10,871 bases of DNA from JBARCX01 sp049794535 (GTDB taxonomy: Bacteria > Pseudomonadota > Gammaproteobacteria > Xanthomonadales > Rhodanobacteraceae), in contig JBARCX010000213.1 in assembly GCA_049794535.1 (NCBI GenBank), forward strand, positions 1 to 10,871. Reading direction: 5' to 3'. The position numbers and the translations under genes were made by a program. Of the stretch, positions 6,331 through 10,871 are shown piece after piece. The number at the start of each line of letters is the position of its first letter. Position 1 is the stretch's first letter. Below the pieces are notes generated by a model. It saw nothing but the letters and a program-made list of their open reading frames with translations, had not been told where the DNA came from and ran no database searches.

Positions 6331-8370
6331 ATGCCCATTCAGTTCGGTCGTAAGCGGTATATACCGCTCGCATTAGGCGTGCTCGCCACCGGCCTCGCCG
6401 GTATCGTGAGTGCACAGAACACCACCCCACCCGATAACGACACGACGTTCCGCCAGAACGTACCGGCTGTCGGCACGCATAGTCGCGCCAATATGCCCGG
6501 CGGTGTCATCGTGTTGCACAACCCGGGCAACGGCGACCACAGCGGTGATACACGCACGCCGATCAAACATGTCATTTTGTTGATCGGTGAAAACCGCACC
6601 TTCGATCACGTCTTTGCCACGTACACGCCGCCCGCCGGGCAGCACGTGAATAACCTGCTGTCCGAAGGCATCGTTAATGCCGATGGCACACCGGGCCCGA
6701 ACGTTGCTGCTGCACAGCAGTGGCAGGCGTCGCAAACTGGCACATTCACCAATGCGCCCACGCACACCTCGCCGTATACAAACCTGCCGTCCATGAACAC
6801 CGGTGGCGCACCGACGCAGCCCTACCTTGCCTCGGCAGCGGAAGCCGAAGCGATCGAGCCCGGTTTGCCGGCGGCTGATTACGTCGAACTGGCCGAAGGT
6901 GGCACCGGCTTGCCGAACGATGTTCTCGACACGCGTTTCCCGACGACGTTGCCGAATGCGCCAGTCGATATGCACGCTTCGATCAGCTACAACGATTACG
7001 CTAACAGCCCGGTGCATCGTTTCTTCCAGATGTGGCAGCAGCTCGATTGCAACGTGCAGGTCGCTACGGAAAAGAACCCCAGCGGCTGCCGCAACGATCT
7101 GTTCCCGTGGGTGGAAACCACCATCGGCACGGGTGGCAATGGCAAGGCACAGGCAGCCGGCTTCACGGATGAAACCACTGGCGAGGGTTCCACCTCGATG
7201 CAGTTCCTCAACATGGCCGCGGGTGATGCGTCGTACTTTGCACAGCTTGCCCAAACCTACGCGTTGAGCGACAACTTCCACCAGTCGGTGATGGGCGGCA
7301 CAGGTGCCAACCACATCATGCTCGGCTACGGTAGCCCGATCTATTACGCCGATGCGAATGGCAAGCCGGCCGTGCCGCCGACCAACCAGATCGAGAACCC
7401 GAACGCTCAGTCAGGCACCAATAACTGGTGGGTTGAGGATGGTTACAGCGGTGGTTCCTACGTCAACTGCGCAGACGAATCGCAGCCGGGCGTGGCCGCG
7501 GTAAAGGGCTATCTGCGCTCGCTGCCGTACCGCACCTTCCGCGGCACGGATTGCAAAGCCAATGCCTATTATCTGGTCAACAACTACAACCCGGGTTATC
7601 TCGGCGATGGCACGCCCGCTCCACTGGGTGACGATCAGTACACCATTCCGCCCACCACGCAGGACAACTTGGCCCTGCTGCTGGATCGTCATCACGTGAG
7701 CTGGAAGTACTACGGCGAAGGTTTTGCCAACGGCACGGAAGACGGCGAGGCTGGCACCTTCTGCAACATCTGCGATCCGTTCCTGTATTCCAAGCAGGTG
7801 ATGACCAACCCAGCGCTGCGTGCGAACAATCAGGATATCAATAACCTTTACACCGATATCCAGAACAACACGCTGCCGGCTGTTTCCATCGCCAAACCGG
7901 ATGGACTGCTGGACGGCCATCCGTCATCGTCCAAGCTGGAGCTGTTCGAGGGTTATGTGCAGAAGATCGTACAGATGGCCCAGGCCAACCCGGCCGTGTG
8001 GAAGGACACCGTCATCATGGTGACCTTCGACGAAGGTGGCGGCTACTACGACTCGGGCTACATCCAGCCGATCGACTTCTTCGGCGACGGTACGCGTATT
8101 CCGTTGCTGGTGATCTCGAAGTACTCACAGGGCGGCCGCGTGGTGCACACGTATTACGATCACGTCTCCTTCGACAAATTCGTCGAAGCCAACTGGGGCC
8201 TGCACGAGACGATCTCGGAGCGCAGTCGCGACAACCTGCCCAATCCGATCGCACGCCACGGCAACCCGTATGTGCCAGTCAATTCGCCGGCCATCGGCAA
8301 CCTGATGGACATGTTCAACTTTGACCATGCTGCCGTGTCGAATCAGGCAGCTGCTGACACGCAGGACTAA
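6331..8370 (+). CDS. Secreted phosphoesterase (phospholipase C / acid phosphatase AcpA family)
   Basis: The 679-residue product begins with a Sec signal peptide (GRKRY, then a hydrophobic core, probable cleavage after VSA at 28). The body matches the phosphoesterase superfamily of bacterial phospholipases C and the acid phosphatase AcpA. IKHVILLIGENRTFDHVF carries E87 and N88, metal ligands in AcpA. NFHQSVMGGTGANHIML (315-331) holds T324 at the place of the nucleophilic Ser/Thr. VTFDEGGGYYDSG carries D567 and E568, the second metal pair, followed by RIPLLVISKYSQGG and a DHVSFDKFVEANWGL helix typical of the C-terminal part. An insertion at ~100-210, rich in Thr, Pro and Ala, is less family-like. 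The C-terminal domain of haemolytic phospholipases C is absent, so a phosphomonoesterase or non-haemolytic enzyme fits better. The substrate cannot be read. It may share a transcript with the oxidase gene upstream. Confidence 0.93.
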   Translation: MPIQFGRKRYIPLALGVLATGLAGIVSAQNTTPPDNDTTFRQNVPAVGTHSRANMPGGVIVLHNPGNGDHSGDTRTPIKHVILLIGENRTFDHVFATYTPPAGQHVNNLLSEGIVNADGTPGPNVAAAQQWQASQTGTFTNAPTHTSPYTNLPSMNTGGAPTQPYLASAAEAEAIEPGLPAADYVELAEGGTGLPNDVLDTRFPTTLPNAPVDMHASISYNDYANSPVHRFFQMWQQLDCNVQVATEKNPSGCRNDLFPWVETTIGTGGNGKAQAAGFTDETTGEGSTSMQFLNMAAGDASYFAQLAQTYALSDNFHQSVMGGTGANHIMLGYGSPIYYADANGKPAVPPTNQIENPNAQSGTNNWWVEDGYSGGSYVNCADESQPGVAAVKGYLRSLPYRTFRGTDCKANAYYLVNNYNPGYLGDGTPAPLGDDQYTIPPTTQDNLALLLDRHHVSWKYYGEGFANGTEDGEAGTFCNICDPFLYSKQVMTNPALRANNQDINNLYTDIQNNTLPAVSIAKPDGLLDGHPSSSKLELFEGYVQKIVQMAQANPAVWKDTVIMVTFDEGGGYYDSGYIQPIDFFGDGTRIPLLVISKYSQGGRVVHTYYDHVSFDKFVEANWGLHETISERSRDNLPNPIARHGNPYVPVNSPAIGNLMDMFNFDHAAVSNQAAADTQD

Positions 8371-8384
8371 GCACCACGTGGATC

Positions 8385-8414
8385 ATGCCCTGCCTGCGTA
8401 CGCAGGCAGGGCAT
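8385..8414 (+). terminator. Perfect 30-bp palindrome: likely terminator, possibly a REP-like element
   Basis: The 30 bases read the same on both strands, with the core CTGCGTACGCAG. As RNA they form a stem of ~13 bp with a 4-base loop. It begins 14 bases after the phosphoesterase stop and is followed by TTCGCGTTTC, a poor T tract. Position and strength fit an intrinsic terminator or an mRNA-protecting hairpin. The GCGTACGC-centred design also resembles dispersed palindromic repeats of related genomes. Confidence 0.6.
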
Positions 8415-8459
8415 TCGCGTTTCAATGTGCGACATGGTTTTCCGGAGACAGCTCCCATT

Positions 8460-8936
8460 ATGAATAATCCGATCCAGACGGCTCCGCGACTAAGCCGTAG
8501 CACAAGTGTTCGTTACAGCCTTGGTCTTGCCTTGCTTGTCGCAGTGAGCATGGGAAGCTCGACGAGTCACGCCGATCCCGGCGATTTTCAGGCCATGCCG
8601 GGCTTGTGGAAAATCATCATGCGCACCATCAACCACGGTCAGCCCGGTCAACCCACGGTGCGATGGCACTGCGTAGACGAAGGTGCCGATCCGTGGGCCG
8701 CATTCGCAGACTTGTCTGTGCCCGGCGAGCAATGCCAACGCGGTGATGGCCATCGCCGGAGCACCGCACTGGCCTGGACGCTGAGTTGCGCCGGGCATCC
8801 ACCGGTGAAGGGTAGCGGTCGTGTGGACTTCGATTCGGCGGAGCATTACACCGGCAGCATCACGCTGGGTGATCGCGGCGAAGTTGTTCACGTTGAAGGC
8901 AAGCGCTATGCCGCTTGTACCAGTCCTAGCGACTGA
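8460..8936 (+). CDS. Small secreted DUF3617-like protein
   Basis: The 158-residue product starts at ATG 8460, with GGAGA 11 bases upstream (8444-8448), a slightly long spacing. The open frame reaches back to ATG 8385, but that start lies in the palindrome and has no ribosome site. A long signal peptide with a hydrophobic core at 20-31 probably ends after SHA (38). The mature part resembles DUF3617 proteins: an early PGLWKIIMRT strand, a C71 just after RWH, C92 and C110, an alternating strand pattern through SGRVDFDSAEHYTGSITLG, and a last cysteine C153 after GKRY. The four cysteines could form two disulfides in the periplasm. The molecular role of DUF3617 is not known to me. It lies between two other exported-protein genes, after the palindrome, so it may be transcribed separately from the phosphoesterase. 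The family call rests on pattern, not on a search. Confidence 0.75.
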   Translation: MNNPIQTAPRLSRSTSVRYSLGLALLVAVSMGSSTSHADPGDFQAMPGLWKIIMRTINHGQPGQPTVRWHCVDEGADPWAAFADLSVPGEQCQRGDGHRRSTALAWTLSCAGHPPVKGSGRVDFDSAEHYTGSITLGDRGEVVHVEGKRYAACTSPSD

Positions 8937-9147
8937 CGGATTCGATTCCCCCTGACGTATCGCCGCATCGGTATTTCCCTGACAGGGCATATTGCTGCGT
9001 TGCACGACGACGGACATTCACGGATTCCCCACACGCCGCCGGCGATGTTTCGCACTGCTGGAACGTGAATGGCCAGTCCGGGCCAGCGTCATACCGGACA
9101 CGGTGGCACAAGGGTGCAAAGCCGCTTGTGTGGACTTACGTATTCAG

Positions 9148-9155
9148 AAAGGGGA
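9148..9155 (+). promoter_or_regulatory. Ribosome binding site deciding the start at 9163
   Basis: AAAGGGGA lies 7 bases before ATG 9163, which opens directly into a signal peptide. The frame is open back to 8992, but that extension has no such site and puts charged, Arg-rich sequence before the signal. Confidence 0.65.
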
Positions 9156-9162
9156 ATTGATC

Positions 9163-10503
9163 ATGCTTTTTGCAAAAAGCAGGATCACGAGTGCTGTTGC
9201 GGCACTCGTGATGATGGTTGGCGTGTCGCATGCCGGCACGTTTCCGGATTTCGGTTATCAACCGCCGTCCAGTTACACAGGGCCGTTATTTCAGTTAAGC
9301 CAAAATTATCCAACGACACTGCCCGGCGGACCGCCGCCGGCATTCTTCAAGATGTTGCCAAAGCTCAGCAATGATTTCGAGCAGTGGCGGCCTTATGTCG
9401 ATGCGGTGAAGCAATACTGTCTCGAAGGAAATGTCGAAAACGATTGGGTCGTACAGAAGAACACCATCCGCAAGTGGTACCACGCACCGTGGCAACACTA
9501 CGGGCCGCTGGGGCGAGAAGGCATTCATGGCCTCACCAAAGAGGCACAGATCCAGTCGCAGCAACTGGCACTGACGCAGACCACCAAGGGGCAGACGTTC
9601 GCGGTCGGCATCTACAATGATATCGGTGCGTACACCATCGGCGAGGTATGGAAAGATCCACAGAATCCCGACCCGACGGTAACAACCCGGCCGAACAGCT
9701 TCCACAACGGAACCGTCGTCTGCAAAGCGCTGTTCGCGGACATCGATCTCAAGCAGGTGCCGTTCCTGGTCAATCCCGTGTTGTGGCAGGCCTACGTCAC
9801 CGATGATTTCAACTCGGCCAATCGCGAGATCAAGAATGTTGCGTTGATCCAGATGGATTTCGCCATCCGCGATACGCGTATTCCAGGCACGGGCTGGATC
9901 TTCGGCACGTTCCAGTACAACGGTGCTAAAACCGGAAAAGCGGGCTGGGACAACCTCGTGCCTGTCGGGGTGATGTGGGGCAATGATCCGGAAGAAACCG
10001 GCAATGACTTCACCAATCCGCAACCCGCGGCTACCAAGATCAATCCGGCACTCAAGGAGTCGGCCATCAACAGCAAAACGGACGAATTACCGCCGACTCA
10101 CCTCGGTTGGGATGGACGTCTGGACGGTCCTGTGGATAACCCGGTCAGTGCCTGCATGAGTTGCCACATGACGGCCGAAAGTCCGCAGCTGTCGCCGATG
10201 AATCCGACCTTCCAGGCGAATCCGCCTCCGGTTGGCTCGCCGGCATGGATGCGCTGGTTCCAGAACGAAGAAGCCGGCGTGCCGTTCGACGCCGCCGCAT
10301 TCAGCACCGACTTCAGCTTGCAGCTCGCAGGTGGCATCCAGAACTTCTACGACTGGAAGTGCACCCAGGACGGCGTCTTCGTTCAGGGCGGCAATGTTTG
10401 CCAGCAGGCCGGCAAGACCAAGCTGAAACTGATGAAGACCACAACACCGCCGGCCAAGGTGTTCAAGGTCGAGCGTGATCAGACGCTCAACGAGCTGCAT
10501 TGA
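9163..10503 (+). CDS. Secreted protein with one haem c site (CxxCH), family not recognised
   Basis: The 446-residue product has a clean Sec signal peptide (basic AKSR, hydrophobic core, cleavage probably after SHA at 24), so it is periplasmic or extracellular. One covalent haem c motif, C331-M-S-C334-H335, lies in VDNPVSACMSCHMTAE near the C-terminus; methionines just after it (336, 346) are possible sixth ligands. The ~300 residues before it are not a known cytochrome to me. They contain conserved-looking motifs: WYHAPWQHYG (105-114), GREGIHGLTKE (117-127), TFAVGIYNDIGAYTIGEVW, GTGWIFGTFQYNG (242-254) and VPVGVMWGNDPEETG. Two late cysteines (in DWKCTQDG and GNVCQQ) could form a disulfide. 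From memory, similar sequences in other proteobacteria are labelled hypothetical or cytochrome c-like. It could pass electrons to the multicopper oxidase or act as a haem enzyme; both are guesses. A strong hairpin follows. Confidence 0.85.
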   Translation: MLFAKSRITSAVAALVMMVGVSHAGTFPDFGYQPPSSYTGPLFQLSQNYPTTLPGGPPPAFFKMLPKLSNDFEQWRPYVDAVKQYCLEGNVENDWVVQKNTIRKWYHAPWQHYGPLGREGIHGLTKEAQIQSQQLALTQTTKGQTFAVGIYNDIGAYTIGEVWKDPQNPDPTVTTRPNSFHNGTVVCKALFADIDLKQVPFLVNPVLWQAYVTDDFNSANREIKNVALIQMDFAIRDTRIPGTGWIFGTFQYNGAKTGKAGWDNLVPVGVMWGNDPEETGNDFTNPQPAATKINPALKESAINSKTDELPPTHLGWDGRLDGPVDNPVSACMSCHMTAESPQLSPMNPTFQANPPPVGSPAWMRWFQNEEAGVPFDAAAFSTDFSLQLAGGIQNFYDWKCTQDGVFVQGGNVCQQAGKTKLKLMKTTTPPAKVFKVERDQTLNELH

Positions 10504-10525
10504 GCGATCGTGATGTGATGTAAGC

Positions 10526-10565
10526 GGGAACCGGGCTGGTTGTTACGTCAATCCAGCCCGGTCCC
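10526..10565. terminator. Bidirectional hairpin terminator between convergent genes
   Basis: GGG-A-ACCGGGCTGG (10526-10539) pairs with CCAGCCCGGTCCC (10553-10565), leaving one bulged A. TTG/CAA in the loop can add pairs. It begins 22 bases after the haem protein stop and ends 10 bases from the stop of the convergent autotransporter gene, so it probably ends both transcripts. T runs are weak on both sides. Confidence 0.65.
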
Positions 10566-10575
10566 GATCCCTTAC

Positions 10576-10871
10576 TTAGAACTTCTTCTGGAGGTTGAAC
10601 AGGATCGATTGATCGTTCTGATCGCCAGCATTGATCTCGTTCTCGTACTCCAGCCGCAGGGTCAGTTGACAGGCCAGTTCCCAGTTCATGCCGATACCGA
10701 TCAGGAAATGGTTCTGCGTGAGTTGATCCACCTGCGCACGATAGACCGGACCTGCCAGCAGGTCGGCATAAGTCATCGTCGCCTGGCTGGAACCCTGGAA
10801 GTCGTGTCCATATTCGATGCGCAGCTGCGGCATCACGGTTCCGTAGTCTTCCTTGATCATGTAATTCATGC
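10576..10871 (-). CDS. Autotransporter-type outer membrane beta-barrel, C-terminal end only (5'-partial)
   Basis: The stop (TAA on the minus strand) is at 10576-10578 and the frame is open to the right edge, so only the last ~97 residues are visible. They show amphipathic strands of ~9-11 residues with turns: PQLRIEYGHDFQG, then a loop, HFLIGIGMNWELACQLTLRLEYENEIN, then DQSILFNLQKKF. The last residue is phenylalanine, the usual signal for the outer membrane barrel assembly machinery. The PxLRxEYxHxF pattern near the end of the barrel is typical of autotransporter translocator domains. The passenger domain, which would tell the function, is outside the window. Another outer membrane barrel family is possible. 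It converges on the haem protein gene and is not part of that operon. Confidence 0.78.
   Translation of the reverse strand, partial: MNYMIKEDYGTVMPQLRIEYGHDFQGSSQATMTYADLLAGPVYRAQVDQLTQNHFLIGIGMNWELACQLTLRLEYENEINAGDQNDQSILFNLQKKF

Noticed and set aside
6373..7314. 313-codon open frame on the minus strand
   Set aside because: It lies wholly antisense to the well-supported phosphoesterase gene, has no family features, and is expected from third-codon GC bias.
8992..9162. N-terminal extension of the haem protein
   Set aside because: It would bury a good signal peptide and ribosome site, and the extension is Arg-rich and unlike coding sequence.
8937..9162. Small gene or RNA in the 226-base gap before the haem protein
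   Set aside because: No ORF with a ribosome site and no clear stem structure were seen; only the ribosome site of the next gene is supported.
9295..10023. 242-codon open frame on the minus strand
   Set aside because: It is antisense to the haem protein gene, whose signal peptide, ribosome site and CxxCH motif support the plus strand.

Overview
The window reads as a piece of a moderately high-GC Gram-negative (proteobacterial) chromosome. A Wzx/Wzy-type polysaccharide locus, Sec and Tat export signals, a periplasmic c-type haem protein and an autotransporter beta-barrel all point that way. By overall feel I lean towards the Xanthomonadales (Rhodanobacteraceae such as Dyella, Rhodanobacter or Frateuria), but nothing here proves the genus. 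Eight protein genes are supported: seven on the plus strand and one partial gene on the minus strand at the right edge. No tRNA, rRNA, CRISPR array, insertion sequence or phage gene was seen.

Left part (1-4294): the distal end of an exopolysaccharide gene cluster, four genes packed with overlaps of 11, 20 and 4 bases. The first ORF is a chimera. Its first ~140 residues look like the second half of a Wzx-type flippase, and the rest is the C-terminal half of a GT4 glycosyltransferase, as if an internal deletion fused two neighbouring genes in frame. Next come a multi-spanning membrane protein that may be the Wzy/EpsG-like polymerase, an acyltransferase-3 family membrane O-acyltransferase, and a secreted clan GH-A glycoside hydrolase like PslG. 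The hydrolase has both catalytic glutamates, but its frame breaks near 4159. The set of functions resembles the Psl locus of Pseudomonas. Two damaged genes side by side suggest that the locus is decaying, or that the assembly has errors.

Middle and right part (4469-10503): four same-strand genes for exported proteins. They are a Tat-exported CotA-like multicopper oxidase with all copper ligands and a methionine-rich mature N-terminus; a large secreted phosphoesterase of the phospholipase C/acid phosphatase AcpA family; a small secreted DUF3617-like protein; and a secreted protein with one CxxCH haem c site in an otherwise unrecognised fold. A perfect 30-bp palindrome follows the phosphoesterase gene. 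The common theme is oxidation and hydrolysis outside the cytoplasm. A shared pathway is possible but not shown by the sequence.

Right edge (10526-10871): a strong hairpin separates the haem protein gene from a convergent minus-strand gene. Only the C-terminal end of that gene, an autotransporter-type outer membrane beta-barrel, lies in the window.
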